64,000 bases of DNA from Pediococcus cellicola (GCF_001438655.1 NZ_JQBR01000002.1:180201-244200); one strand, 5' to 3'. Positions 54,382 through 63,514 are shown, counted from the stretch's first letter. The notes: generated by a model not told the origin, from the sequence alone. Numbers and translations: made by a program.

Positions 54382-54433
54382 AAAAAAAGAGATTTGTTCT
54401 ACATAACGTAAATTCATATAGAATAAATCTCTT
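54382..54433 (-). terminator. Terminator of nagB
   Basis: On the minus strand AAGAGATTTATTCTA pairs with TAGAACAAATCTCTT (one mismatch) and runs into seven T. The 54233-54381 gap is the ackA promoter region. Confidence 0.82.
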
Positions 54434-54448
54434 GGAAATAGTTAAATT

Positions 54449-55159
54449 TTATTTGTTTGTTAACTTGCTTGCAGCTGCTTCATCCAGAATAACGGTGACA
54501 TTTGCATGCTGTTGTAAGATACTTGCTGGTAAGTCTGGGGTATCTGGACCTTCAATCATCCCTTTAACTGCATCAGCTTTTTCAGCACCATAAGCTTCAA
54601 GCAAAATGTGTTTTGACTTCATAATTGAAGCTAATCCCATTGACAAAGCTTCCTTAGGCACATCGTCCTCGTTAGCGAAGAAACGTGCGTTGGCATCGAT
54701 AGTCGATTGTGTAAGTGATACTCGGTGTGTGCCAATATTACGTGGTGTGCCTGGTTCATTAAAGCCAATGTGGCCGTTACGACCTAGACCCAAAATTTGT
54801 AAATCAATTGGATTGTCTTCAATAACCTTATCATAACGTTTGGCTTCAGCTTCAATATCCTTAGCTAAACCATTTGGTAAATAAGATTTTTTGAACGGCT
54901 TTTTGTTAAACAAATGTTCATGCATAAAGTAATTATAACTTTGGTCATTATCAGCTGATAATCCGATGTATTCATCCAAATTGATTGAAATAGAATCACT
55001 AAAATCTAGATCACTGGCAATAATGTCGTTATAGGTTGTAATTGGTGTGCTTCCAGTTGCTAAGCCAAAAACATGTGCCCCATTTTTCTTTGCATTCTCG
55101 AAAATTTTGAAACCTTCTTGGCCGCCTTCAACCTCATTTTTTACAACGATAATTTTCAT
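54449..55159 (-). CDS. nagB: Glucosamine-6-phosphate deaminase
   Basis: The enzyme turns glucosamine 6-phosphate into fructose 6-phosphate and ammonia. Visible marks are [27 protein letters not shown] (catalytic Asp region) and [16 protein letters not shown] (substrate loop). The 236 residues fit the short Gram-positive NagB. AAAAAGGAG lies seven bases before the chosen ATG; an in-frame ATG 84 bases upstream lacks a site. It feeds amino sugars into the central pathway. Confidence 0.95.
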   Translation of the reverse strand: MKIIVVKNEVEGGQEGFKIFENAKKNGAHVFGLATGSTPITTYNDIIASDLDFSDSISINLDEYIGLSADNDQSYNYFMHEHLFNKKPFKKSYLPNGLAKDIEAEAKRYDKVIEDNPIDLQILGLGRNGHIGFNEPGTPRNIGTHRVSLTQSTIDANARFFANEDDVPKEALSMGLASIMKSKHILLEAYGAEKADAVKGMIEGPDTPDLPASILQQHANVTVILDEAAASKLTNK

Positions 55160-55495
55160 GACTAATCTCCTTTTTGTTTTTGATGTCATTTTGTAATTGT
55201 AAACTTCAACTACCACACGAAATGTCCAGTCGAACCGAGCCAAAAACCGGCAACTTATGCTAGCTTCCTACTGTTCTTAATGCCGTTTTACAATCACAAA
55301 ATCCAATTCATATTGGTATAGCCCAATTATATAATCTCCGCGTTTAAATTGCAAGGGTATAGACCAAAAAGTTCCTTTATTCAATCTTTCGGCTCTTTAA
55401 TGACCTTGTTATGGCACGAAATCTAACATCACACCCCCGAAGGCTATGAGTTGCTCATTTCAATTTTTCTAGTTATACTAAACTCATATTTGAAT

Positions 55496-55585
55496 ACAGG
55501 GGTGCTGGATCCAATCCGGCTGAGATAAAAACTAGTGGTTTTTGACCCTCGAACCTGATATGGATAATGCCAGCGCAGGAAGTTG
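55496..55585 (+). promoter_or_regulatory. TPP riboswitch (THI element)
   Basis: The aptamer marks are clear: ACAGGGGTGC, the GGCTGAGATAAAAAC loop, GACCCTCGAACCTGATAT and GGATAATGCCAGCGCAGGAA. Thiamine diphosphate binding should switch off the downstream transport genes. It belongs to the transcript that begins in the gap after nagB. Confidence 0.95.
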
Positions 55586-55589
55586 TAAT

Positions 55590-55620
55590 CTTTACGTGAT
55601 CATAAGATGGTCACGTAAAG
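55590..55620 (+). promoter_or_regulatory. Perfect hairpin directly after the TPP aptamer
   Basis: CTTTACGTGA pairs perfectly with TCACGTAAAG across an 11-nt loop. It lies between the aptamer and the terminator and may be part of the expression platform. Confidence 0.6.
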
Positions 55621-55644
55621 ATCCATTGAAACAGACAAAGCTTG

Positions 55645-55675
55645 AGCTGGCGATTTATCGTCGGCTTTTTATTTT
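55645..55675 (+). terminator. Riboswitch-linked intrinsic terminator
   Basis: AGCTGGCGAT pairs with ATCGTCGGCT (two G-U wobbles) around a 2-4 nt loop, followed by TTTTTATTTTG. Read-through is expected when thiamine diphosphate is scarce. Confidence 0.7.
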
Positions 55676-55696
55676 GTTTCAAGAAAGGAAAAAATT

Positions 55697-55993
55697 ATGA
55701 ATACAAGTGTTGCCATCCAAATTCTCCCCATGTTGGAGGATGATCAAAAAGTTGTGGCTGTCGTTGATAAAGCAATTGAATACATCCAATCCACCGGTGT
55801 GTCGTATGATGTGGGCGCCTTTGAAACAACCATTGAAGGCGATTATGATCAACTAATGGAAATCGTAAAAAATATTACAAAAATTGCGGCCGAAGCAGGG
55901 GCACCACAGGTCATGACGTACGTTAAGATCGACTACAAGTCAAAGGGCAAGGTTCTAGGCATTCATGAAAAAACAGACAAATATCAACATTAA
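55697..55993 (+). CDS. Thiamine-binding YkoF/MTH1187-like protein
   Basis: The 98-residue protein is of the DUF77 thiamine-binding family (TSVAIQILPM, VDKAIEYIQSTGVSYDVGAFETTIEGD, in pieces). Such small proteins bind thiamine or HMP and help its uptake or sensing. It is the first gene after the TPP riboswitch. AAGAAAGGAAA precedes its ATG. The downstream permease start overlaps it by 29 bases in another frame. Confidence 0.82.
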   Translation: MNTSVAIQILPMLEDDQKVVAVVDKAIEYIQSTGVSYDVGAFETTIEGDYDQLMEIVKNITKIAAEAGAPQVMTYVKIDYKSKGKVLGIHEKTDKYQH

Positions 55994-56729
55994 TGTTTTG
56001 CCATTTTTACTGATTATTGTTCTCCTGTTCGTCTGGCAGGGAATAAGCTATTTTCAAATGGTCCCCACTTATCTACTGCCTTCACCGATCAGTGTTGTTC
56101 AGGCTTTTATCGCTGACTTCGGCACCTTAATGGCCAATGCTGGGGTAACTTTGTTGGAAGCTTTTTGGGGCTTATTAATCGGTGTCATCAGCGGTGTGCT
56201 TATTGCGATTGTCATGGATTTGTTCACCCCGCTTTACAAGGCCGTTTATCCACTTCTCGTGATTAGTCAAACAGTCCCTGCTGTTGCCATTGCCCCTCTT
56301 TTAATTTTGTGGTTCGGCTACGGCATGTTGCCGAAAATTGTGCTAATCACCATCACCACTTTTTTCCCGGTCGCCGTCGAAATGCTGAGTGGTTTTCGAT
56401 CCACAGACCCGGATTTGATTCATCTCATGAACACAATGGGCGCTACAAAATGGAAACTTTACTACTATGTCAAATTTCCGAATTCCTTAAATCACTTTTT
56501 TGCTAGTCTTAAAATATCTGTTTCTTATGCTATTGTCAGTGCCGTTATTTCCGAATGGGTAGGTGGCTTTAGTGGTCTGGGTGTTTATATGACCCGTGTC
56601 ATGAAATCATATGCCTACGATAAAATGTTTGCTGTTATTTTTTTAATTTCGGGATTAAGTTTGCTTTTAATCTGGTTAGTGACATTCATTCAACACAAAA
56701 TAATGCCTTGGGAGACGAATAAAAAATGA
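55965..56729 (+). CDS. thiX: ABC transporter permease for thiamine precursor (HMP)
   Basis: A single-chain ABC permease with six helices. It has the binding-protein-dependent permease EAA-like loop (LIHLMNTMGATKWKLYYYVKFPNSL) and a Gly-rich end VGGFSGLGVYM. It is of the SsuC/ThiX type that works with an NMT1/THI5-like binding protein. Its start overlaps the upstream gene and its end overlaps the next gene by four bases, so the operon is tightly coupled. Confidence 0.9.
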   Translation: MKKQTNININVLPFLLIIVLLFVWQGISYFQMVPTYLLPSPISVVQAFIADFGTLMANAGVTLLEAFWGLLIGVISGVLIAIVMDLFTPLYKAVYPLLVISQTVPAVAIAPLLILWFGYGMLPKIVLITITTFFPVAVEMLSGFRSTDPDLIHLMNTMGATKWKLYYYVKFPNSLNHFFASLKISVSYAIVSAVISEWVGGFSGLGVYMTRVMKSYAYDKMFAVIFLISGLSLLLIWLVTFIQHKIMPWETNKK

Positions 56730-57733
56730 AATTTTTCAAACCTTTTTGGAGTTATCTCGGTATCACGCTTTTACTCATTTTGGTGTTAAGCGGGTGTGCT
56801 TCCAACTCTCAAAACACAAAGACTAAAACCATTACGGTTGTTCTCGACTGGACGCCCAACACCAATCATACTGGGATGTATGTAGCCAAACAAAAGGGCT
56901 ATTACAAAAAAAATCACCTTAACGTGAAGTTTGTTCAACCTCCTAAAGATGGTGCCGAGCAACTCGTGGCAAGTGGCAAGGCACAAATTGGCGTTTCCGC
57001 ACAAGATACTTTTGCAGGTGCCATTGCTCGTCGTAACCCGCTACCAATCACCACCATTGCTGGAATTGTCCAGCACAACACCTCAGGCATTATGTCTCGT
57101 AAAGCAGATGGTATTACGGCACCGAAGAAAATGATGGGTAAACGTTATGCCACCTGGGACTTACCTATTGAGCAAGCCACCATTAAGCAAGTCGTCCAAG
57201 ATGATGGCGGCTCCTATGGCAAAATAAAAAAAATTCCTAACAACAGTACCGACGAAGTAGCCACTTTAAGAGCTAAGCAAGCAGACGCCATTTGGGTGTT
57301 TTATGGCTGGGCCGGAGAAAACGCGCAAGTTAAAAACTTTCCGATTAATTACTTCTCGTTTCGTTCTTTAAATAAAGTTTTTGACTATTACACCCCAACA
57401 CTCATCGGCAACGATCGCTTTTTAAAACGCAATTCTCAGGTAACCAAAGACTTCTTGAAAGCCACTGCTGAGGGTTATCATTTTGCCAGCAAGCATCCAC
57501 AAACGGCTGCAAATCTCCTAATGGCCGCGGTACCTGAATTAAAAAGTAATCGTAAACTAATTTACGCTAGTCAACGCTATCTTTCGAAGCAATATTCATT
57601 GGGCACTGACCAGTGGGGAAAAATTGACGCTCAACGCTGGAATCGTTTCTACAGCTGGCTTAACCAAAATCACTTGGTCACTCAACAGCTGAAAAAGGAT
57701 CAAGGCTTCACAAATCGCTATCTTTCAAAATGA
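56726..57733 (+). CDS. thiY: HMP-binding lipoprotein (THI5/NMT1-like)
   Basis: A lipobox signal (LVLSGC, Cys about 24) anchors this substrate-binding protein outside the membrane. The NMT1/THI5 family is shown by VVLDWTPNTNHTGMYVAKQKGYY, VQPPKDGAEQLVASGKAQIGVS and the later FYGWAGENAQV. It probably binds hydroxymethyl-pyrimidine or formylaminopyrimidine, a thiamine precursor. It overlaps the permease by four bases and precedes the ATPase by nine bases. Confidence 0.9.
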   Translation: MKFFKPFWSYLGITLLLILVLSGCASNSQNTKTKTITVVLDWTPNTNHTGMYVAKQKGYYKKNHLNVKFVQPPKDGAEQLVASGKAQIGVSAQDTFAGAIARRNPLPITTIAGIVQHNTSGIMSRKADGITAPKKMMGKRYATWDLPIEQATIKQVVQDDGGSYGKIKKIPNNSTDEVATLRAKQADAIWVFYGWAGENAQVKNFPINYFSFRSLNKVFDYYTPTLIGNDRFLKRNSQVTKDFLKATAEGYHFASKHPQTAANLLMAAVPELKSNRKLIYASQRYLSKQYSLGTDQWGKIDAQRWNRFYSWLNQNHLVTQQLKKDQGFTNRYLSK

Positions 57734-57742
57734 GGGGTTCAT

Positions 57743-58477
57743 ATGATTCTTTTACAAACACAACATATTTCTAAAACTTATACACAACAACCAATCCTTT
57801 CTGACATCAACATTCACCTGAATCAAGGAGAACTTGTCAGTATTTTAGGCGTGAGCGGCATTGGAAAAACCACCTTATTCAACATCATCGCGGGTTTAAT
57901 TGCGCCACAAACCGGCCAGGTCCTCCTAAAGGGACAGTCGATTACCAATCAAACCGGGAAAATCAGCTATATGCTCCAAAAAGATTTATTGTTACCCTAC
58001 CGAACCATTATGGGAAACGTTATTTTGCCGGCTCTTATGCAAGGCGTGGCGAAACACGAAGCAGAGGAAAAAGCCGCCCCTTTGTTCAAGGTCTTCGGGT
58101 TAGAAAAAACCGAACGTCTTTATCCCAATGCCTTATCCGGCGGTATGCGGCAAAGAGCAGCCCTACTTCGAACTTATATGTTTTCCAAGGAGGTGGCCCT
58201 TTTAGATGAACCATTTAGTGCGTTGGATGAGATTACCAAACATCAGGTTCATGACTGGTATTTGAATTTAATGAAAAGAATCAACCTTTCCACCTTATTA
58301 ATCACCCATGATGTTGATGAAGCCATTTTGCTTTCAGATCGTATTTACATTTTAAATGGCCATCCCGCAACTATTTCTAAGGAAATTCAAATTGATGCAC
58401 AGTTAAAACAACAAGCTGATTTTGAATTGAGTCCCACTTTTCTTAAGTACAAACGACAAATTTTAGATCTGCTTTAA
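57743..58477 (+). CDS. thiZ: ABC transporter ATPase for thiamine precursor
   Basis: The cytoplasmic ATPase of the ThiXYZ-type importer. Walker A is LGVSGIGKTT, the Q-loop lies in SYMLQKDLLLPYR, the signature is LSGGMRQRAAL, Walker B is VALLDEPFSALDE and the His loop is LLITHDVDEAI. The length of 244 residues is normal. A GAGGGG site precedes the ATG. It is the last gene of the riboswitch-controlled operon. Confidence 0.93.
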   Translation: MILLQTQHISKTYTQQPILSDINIHLNQGELVSILGVSGIGKTTLFNIIAGLIAPQTGQVLLKGQSITNQTGKISYMLQKDLLLPYRTIMGNVILPALMQGVAKHEAEEKAAPLFKVFGLEKTERLYPNALSGGMRQRAALLRTYMFSKEVALLDEPFSALDEITKHQVHDWYLNLMKRINLSTLLITHDVDEAILLSDRIYILNGHPATISKEIQIDAQLKQQADFELSPTFLKYKRQILDLL

Positions 58478-58655
58478 AATACACTTTAAATAGCCAAATC
58501 CTTTGCTTTCAATAAAGTTTTAGTTTATATTCTAGTTGAGTGCAGTAAAGCTTACGCTAATGCATTAGTTTCGTTACGACTTATTCTAATAATCAATCGT
58601 AAAGGAAATGTTTTTTGAAATTAAATTGATATCTATCTTAAAGGAGCTGTGACTT

Positions 58656-58895
58656 ATGGCAAGTGAAATTGTATTTTTTAATCCCGGTGACTCACTAGGA
58701 AACTTTCATGATTACAATGAGGCGGTTCGCAGTGGTCAACTTTACAAACATAAAGACCAAACCCCTCATGAACTCGTAATTGCAACTGACCCTAAAAATA
58801 ATGAAGAATATGTTGTTTTTTATGCTAAAGACGCCGTTGATCCGGCAGATAAGGATAAGCATGGCACCCAGTATCATGTCTCAAAGCATCTTTAA
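58656..58895 (+). CDS. Small hypothetical protein
   Basis: The 79-residue soluble protein has no recognised domain. Its pattern (IVFFNPGDSLGNFHDYNEAVRSGQ, in pieces, then ELVIATDPKNNEEYVVFYAKDA) suggests a small alpha-beta fold. AAGGAG lies 10 bases before the ATG. It is followed 36 bases later by an XRE regulator, and the pair may be a two-gene unit. The function is unknown. Confidence 0.65.
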   Translation: MASEIVFFNPGDSLGNFHDYNEAVRSGQLYKHKDQTPHELVIATDPKNNEEYVVFYAKDAVDPADKDKHGTQYHVSKHL

Positions 58896-58931
58896 ATTTT
58901 TGGCATGCGCCCTAACAAAGGAGGATTTGTC

Positions 58932-59195
58932 ATGACTTTTGCAGAGCAACTTCTGACACAACGTAAACGAGCTGGTTATACGCGCAGTGCTTTAGCTAAA
59001 GAGCTAAATGTCAGTCCAGATCTCATCTCAAAATGGGAACATGGTGAAAACGAACCGAATGTCGACGAATTACGTCAGTTACATGAAATTTATCAAATCA
59101 GTCTGGATGAGCTCATATTGAATACATCCCCAAATAAAGCTGTAAATCCTTCCCGATGGCTTACGCAAATCGATAAAGCTTTAAAACGAAAATAA
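58932..59195 (+). CDS. XRE-family DNA-binding protein
   Basis: The 87-residue protein is almost entirely a Cro/CI helix-turn-helix (QLLTQRKRAGYTRSALAKEL, then VSPDLISKWEHGENEPNVDELRQL, in pieces) with a short basic C-terminal tail. AAAGGAGG lies seven bases before the ATG; a frame starting 27 bases earlier has no site. The gene follows a small hypothetical gene, which may be regulated with it or be its target. Confidence 0.82.
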   Translation: MTFAEQLLTQRKRAGYTRSALAKELNVSPDLISKWEHGENEPNVDELRQLHEIYQISLDELILNTSPNKAVNPSRWLTQIDKALKRK

Positions 59196-59230
59196 CAAAA
59201 TGTGCTTACGTTCATCAAATTTTAGATAAC

Positions 59231-59266
59231 AAAAAAGGCTGAGGAATCACTCCCTCAGCATTTTTC
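59231..59266. terminator. Terminator after the XRE gene
   Basis: GCTGAGG pairs with CCTCAGC around an 8-nt loop, with six A before and five T after, so it may work in both directions. Confidence 0.75.
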
Positions 59267-59272
59267 TATGAT

Positions 59273-59365
59273 TTAGTAAACATCAACGTTTGAACCGAAT
59301 TCTGCTTCTAAATCTTCTAATAGTGTTTTTCTTTCAGTTTTACATTCTTTTTCAGAATATTTAAT
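59273..59365 (-). other. Small ORF with no canonical start, downstream of the cold-shock gene
   Basis: A 30-codon minus-strand frame (ends LLEDLEAEFGSNVDVY) reads like real protein. It has no ATG, GTG or TTG, but an ATT lies nine bases after GCGAGG. It could be a small protein with a rare start, or a relic of a longer gene. The frame hits a stop about 48 bases further upstream. Confidence 0.25.
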
Positions 59366-59418
59366 AAATAAAAACCTCGCTTCATTAATGCCTAAGCAGT
59401 GACAATCGTATTAACGAT

Positions 59419-59619
59419 TTACTGTTTTTGGACATTAACAGCTTGTGGGCCACGATCGCTATCTTCAACATCAAAAGTAACTTCTTGGTTTTCTTCTAAA
59501 GTCTTGAAACCGTCACCTTGGATTGCTGAAAAATGAACGAATACATCGTCACCATTTTCGCGGTTGATAAAACCAAATCCCTTATCAGGGTTGAACCATT
59601 TAACTTTGCCTTTTTCCAT
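59419..59619 (-). CDS. Cold-shock protein (CspA family)
   Basis: A 66-residue single-domain RNA chaperone. It carries both RNA-binding motifs, KGFGFINRE (RNP1) and VFVHFSAI (RNP2), within the typical five-strand barrel. AGGAGG lies ten bases before the ATG. The upstream 59620-59871 region is the promoter and untranslated leader, as is common for csp genes. Confidence 0.96.
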   Translation of the reverse strand: MEKGKVKWFNPDKGFGFINRENGDDVFVHFSAIQGDGFKTLEENQEVTFDVEDSDRGPQAVNVQKQ

Positions 59620-59871
59620 GTGGATAAATCCTCCTAGCGCAGTGCGCTTTTTTAATTTTGTATCCCACAGCCAATTACGAAAGGAGTAATACTTGGAAAC
59701 TCCGTACCTTTAATAACAAACTAATAAAACACATTAACCATAGCTTAACAGTTAACGCCACACAATACAAATAAAACGACCTATTCTTTCCATATATTTT
59801 TTTACCGGGCCGCAATATCTGTTGTGCTGTCCACATTAGCCGGGTATGATGGTTCTAGGGAGTGAGTTATC

Positions 59872-60555
59872 ATGAATGATTTCTTTACATTTTTAATTAT
59901 CATTAGTTTACTGGGGTTTATAATTTTGGAGATTATCAACCTCTACCATAAAGTTACGCACAATCGGTCTTTTTACACTAAAAAAAGCACCAATTTTATT
60001 TTGGCAACCGTCCTTATTTTTTGCGTGGCGATGTTTGGCTTTCTCAGTACTGATCCCACACCGTCAATGAGTACCCAGCCTGTTAAAAAAATTTATAAAA
60101 CAGAAACCGTGGGTAAAGGTCAACTGACATCTGCTAAACTTCAGGCCTACCAACTGGCAAAAGTCTCATCTAAAGTCACCTCGCAATCTGATTCTGTTGT
60201 CAAACTTGCGCATCAAGCGACTTCTCAAAAGGAAGTCTACGCAACATCAGTTTCCGCACAAAAAGCGCAACAAAACTCAAAAAGTCTTGCCGCACAAAAA
60301 GCCTCAGAAAGTCAGGCCAAGGCGCGTACCAAACAGGCGGTACAAGCTAAAAAGGCCGTTGCAACTAAAGCGAGCCACACCAGTTCAAAACGTGATTTGG
60401 ATACCGGATCGAAACAAATGATTATTGGTAATGTGAATTCACATATTTACCATGTTCCGGGACAAGCCGGTTATCATATGAACGCTCAAAACGCCGTTTA
60501 CTTTAAAACGGAATCGCAAGCACAAGCTTCTGGGTATCGCAAAGCCAAGAGATAG
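59872..60555 (+). CDS. Membrane protein with C-terminal sunset-like domain
   Basis: Two N-terminal helices (about residues 5-25 and 40-60) are followed by an Ala/Gln/Lys/Ser-rich low-complexity stretch (about 80-175), probably wall-spanning and extended. The C-terminal 45 residues (GNVNSHIYHVPGQAGYHMN) form a small domain common in lactobacilli next to secreted nucleases. GGGAG lies eight bases before the ATG. It is followed 16 bases later by the membrane-anchored nuclease gene, with the same domain layout, so the two probably work together outside the cell. Confidence 0.75.
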   Translation: MNDFFTFLIIISLLGFIILEIINLYHKVTHNRSFYTKKSTNFILATVLIFCVAMFGFLSTDPTPSMSTQPVKKIYKTETVGKGQLTSAKLQAYQLAKVSSKVTSQSDSVVKLAHQATSQKEVYATSVSAQKAQQNSKSLAAQKASESQAKARTKQAVQAKKAVATKASHTSSKRDLDTGSKQMIIGNVNSHIYHVPGQAGYHMNAQNAVYFKTESQAQASGYRKAKR

Positions 60556-60571
60556 TAAGGAGACCTCGTAA

Positions 60572-61516
60572 ATGTTCATTGGTATCATTTTTTTAATTAT
60601 TGCACTTTTTGCCATCATCGTGGCTTTTCGACAACGTAAAGACCGAATTTGGTTCATTTTACTGGCTGTCATCACCCTTTTTTTAAGTTGGAACCAAGCT
60701 GGTACTTACGCTCGTCATCGTGCGTTTCATCGTGAAAATATTAACTCAACTAAAGTCATTACCAAAGTCAATTCAAGTGCCAAAAAATTAGCAACTTCGC
60801 TCAAGACCAAAAACAGTCACTTGGCTACTGGTTTATCATCTAAATCTGCCTCTTTGAAGAAAAAAGCTGGTAAATTACATATGGCAATTGCCCAGTATCA
60901 GTCTAAGGCTAGCCAAACACGAACTCAAAGTACAGATCAATCCCAATTAGCTAATAAAACTTTTTCAGGTCAACAAACGATCCTTGTGAATCAAAATCAA
61001 CCCGATTTTACCAGCCGTGATTTAGCCACAACACGTGGCGCTTGGCAAACGTATGGTAACTTAGACCACTATAATCGTGTCACCGCCGCCAATGCTTTAC
61101 TAAACAAACGATTAATGCCAACGCAAGCGCGTGAAGAATTAGACGTTGATCCGACTGGCTGGCATAACAAAAAAACGGCCAATGGGTGGCTGTATAATCG
61201 TTGTCATTTGATTGGCTATCAGTTAACTGGACAAAATAATAATGCCAAAAATTTAATGACGGGCACACGTTCTTTAAACGATCCCGAAATGACCGTCTAT
61301 GAAAATAAGGTAGCGGACTATCTAAAAGCATCTAAAACCCACTATGTGCGTTACCGCGTGACTCCTATTTTTCGTGGCAGCGAGCTAGTTGCGAGAGGTA
61401 TTCAGATGGAGGGCCAATCAATCGGCAGCAACGCTATTCATTTTAATGTTTATATTTTTAATGTTGAATCTGGCTATACCATTAATTATCAAACCGGAAC
61501 AAGCGTCAAGAAATGA
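60572..61516 (+). CDS. Membrane-anchored DNA/RNA non-specific endonuclease
   Basis: A signal-anchor (about residues 2-38) is followed by a Ser/Lys-rich linker, then a nuclease domain of about 190 residues. The nuclease marks are YNRCHLIGYQLTGQN (in the place of the D-R-G-H motif, His kept) and NLMTGTRSLNDPEMTVYEN. These match DNA-entry (EndA/NucA-like) nucleases, which cut DNA at the cell surface during uptake or nutrient scavenging. AAGGAGA lies nine bases before the ATG. It lies between its partner gene and a DsrE-like gene. Confidence 0.88.
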   Translation: MFIGIIFLIIALFAIIVAFRQRKDRIWFILLAVITLFLSWNQAGTYARHRAFHRENINSTKVITKVNSSAKKLATSLKTKNSHLATGLSSKSASLKKKAGKLHMAIAQYQSKASQTRTQSTDQSQLANKTFSGQQTILVNQNQPDFTSRDLATTRGAWQTYGNLDHYNRVTAANALLNKRLMPTQAREELDVDPTGWHNKKTANGWLYNRCHLIGYQLTGQNNNAKNLMTGTRSLNDPEMTVYENKVADYLKASKTHYVRYRVTPIFRGSELVARGIQMEGQSIGSNAIHFNVYIFNVESGYTINYQTGTSVKK

Positions 61517-61525
61517 GGTTGAGAA

Positions 61526-61858
61526 ATGAAAATTGTCTTTCATATTGATGAAATTGCTAAGTGGCAAACAACTATTAGTAACATCACTAATGCTTTAAAT
61601 TATGCACAGGAACAAAACGTAACCATAGCTTTAATTGTCGTTGTCAACGGTGCTGCCATTACAGAATATCGGGATCCTAAAATTAGAACATTTATCAAAA
61701 GTCATCGCACGCAAGTAACTTTTCACGCTTGCCAAAACGCGATGAATAGTCACCAAGTTACGGCGCAACAACTTCCCGATAGCGTTAAAATTGTTCCGGC
61801 TGGGATCATTGACCTAGCCCAGCTACAAGACCAAGGTTACCGTTACATCAAGCCTTAA
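61526..61858 (+). CDS. DsrE-like protein
   Basis: The 110-residue soluble protein has the DsrE/TusD-like fold pattern: KIVFHIDEIAKWQTTISNITNALNYA (in pieces), a central IALIVVVNGAAITEY and the end HACQNAMNSHQV ... IVPAGIIDLAQLQDQGYRYIKP, shown in short pieces. One Cys lies in the usual DsrE region. The function may be sulfur carrier or simple binding. It follows the nuclease gene by nine bases in the same operon. Confidence 0.82.
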   Translation: MKIVFHIDEIAKWQTTISNITNALNYAQEQNVTIALIVVVNGAAITEYRDPKIRTFIKSHRTQVTFHACQNAMNSHQVTAQQLPDSVKIVPAGIIDLAQLQDQGYRYIKP

Positions 61859-62016
61859 TGACCCTCTTCCAAAAGATTCTTTTGATATTCTAAATTACTT
61901 TTTGACTATTTCAATCAAAATTAGTGGTATGCTTAAGGAAGAGATGATTTTTAATCCTTCTTAAGTTTTATCAAGTATTTTAAAATAAATCAGCCTAAAA
62001 TGAATTAAAGTTTTTT

Positions 62017-62053
62017 AAAAGGTAAGCCAAACCAAATACTGGCTTACCTTTTT
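62017..62053 (+). terminator. Terminator between the DsrE-like gene and the next exporter
   Basis: AAGGTAAGCCA pairs perfectly with TGGCTTACCTT around a 10-nt loop and is followed by a T run. It lies 160 bases after the DsrE stop and 31 bases before the exporter start, so it could also act as an attenuator for the exporter. Confidence 0.75.
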
Positions 62054-62083
62054 GTGTGCTGAAAAATGATAGGAGTAAGATTT

Positions 62084-63514
62084 ATGCAATCACAACAATT
62101 AACCTCAAATAAACAGGTTTCAAGCCACACTATTTTAGCCATTCTTGGGACTGGACTGCTTTCTTTTTGTGGTATTTTATTAGAAACCGCAATGAATGTC
62201 ACCTTTCCCACGTTAATGCACACTTTTGGTGTCTCCATCTCGGCGGTGCAATGGTTGACATCCGGTTATCTGTTGGTTGCTTCCTTAGTCATGACCTTAG
62301 CCTCTTATATGCATAAACAATTTAAATTGAAACTCTTATTCATTTGGGCGGTTGACCTCTTTTTCGTAGGTCTCTTTTTATGTATTTACGCCATTAATTT
62401 TCCCATGCTACTCATTGGCCGTTTAATTGGCGGGATTGCCACAGGAATGTCTACACCGCTTTTGTTTGGGATCATTAACTATGATATCCCGGTTCAAAAA
62501 CTCGGTCGCTACATGGCAATGGGAGCCATCATCGTTTCTATGGCTTCAGTAGGTCCAACCTATGGTGGTTTAGTGTTATTCCATTTAGGTTGGCGGGCAA
62601 TTTTTTGGATTGTTCTTCCCTTGGCTGTCTTTGCGGCAATACTTGGTATTTTCAACATTAGACAAACCCGACCGATCCACAAAACACAATTAGACTTAAA
62701 GGGATTCCTTTGGTTAGCTGGTGTATTTGTTCTCATTTCTTTAGCTTTCAATGAGGCGGCTGTTCATGGTTGGGCAAGTCTTTTCTTCTGGATATTACTG
62801 CTATTAGGTTTTGCTTCAGGTTGGTTATACGCCAATCATGCGCTACACCTTTCCACAGCTTTAATCAATATTCACATTTTTAAATATCATCGGTTTGTTT
62901 TAAGCTTTGTGGCCTACGCCTTATGCCAATTAATCAACATTGGCATGAGTTTCTTATTGCCCAACTATGGTCAGTTAGTGGTTGGTGCAAACTCCTTATG
63001 GGCTGGTTTATTACTCTTACCTGGTAGCCTGTTACGCCTGTTTTTGATGCCTTTTGGTGGCGTTGTTTTAGACAAAAAAGGAGCTGCAATGCCAATTCTA
63101 ACTGGAATCAGTACCACACTCCTTTCAGGAATTTTATTTTTAAGTTTTCAATCGTATTTAACGATTCCTTTAATGACTCTCTTTTATGCACTTTTTAGTG
63201 CTGGCTTTTCTTTAACCTTTAGTAATCTGCTGACAGATGGCATGAAACAGCTTCCTGGCGATCTCAAGGGAGATGGTAATGCCGCTTTTAACGCCATTCA
63301 GCAATACGCTGGTTCAATTGGGGCTTCCTTAATGGCTACTTTTATTTCGATTAGCCAATTGCACGCCAATGGTTTAACAACCACTCGTGCCACGGCTCGA
63401 GGAAGTATGCATGACTTTGTGGTACTCATTGTAATGGCATTACTCATGTTGGGGCTGCAGATCTTTAATTTTAGACTCGCTAAGCAAAAGACGAATGATA
63501 GTAAAGTTCATTAG
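62084..63514 (+). CDS. MFS exporter of the DHA2 family
   Basis: A 476-residue, 14-helix exporter similar in layout to the one at 49007-50422: ETAMNVTFPTLMHTFGVSISAVQWLTSGYLL and LLIGRLIGGIATGMSTPLLFG (pieces). It shares the family's central pair of extra helices. The substrate is unknown. ATAGGAG lies eight bases before the chosen ATG; another ATG 18 bases earlier lacks a site. Its right-hand neighbour is repeat array F. Confidence 0.87.
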   Translation: MQSQQLTSNKQVSSHTILAILGTGLLSFCGILLETAMNVTFPTLMHTFGVSISAVQWLTSGYLLVASLVMTLASYMHKQFKLKLLFIWAVDLFFVGLFLCIYAINFPMLLIGRLIGGIATGMSTPLLFGIINYDIPVQKLGRYMAMGAIIVSMASVGPTYGGLVLFHLGWRAIFWIVLPLAVFAAILGIFNIRQTRPIHKTQLDLKGFLWLAGVFVLISLAFNEAAVHGWASLFFWILLLLGFASGWLYANHALHLSTALINIHIFKYHRFVLSFVAYALCQLINIGMSFLLPNYGQLVVGANSLWAGLLLLPGSLLRLFLMPFGGVVLDKKGAAMPILTGISTTLLSGILFLSFQSYLTIPLMTLFYALFSAGFSLTFSNLLTDGMKQLPGDLKGDGNAAFNAIQQYAGSIGASLMATFISISQLHANGLTTTRATARGSMHDFVVLIVMALLMLGLQIFNFRLAKQKTNDSKVH

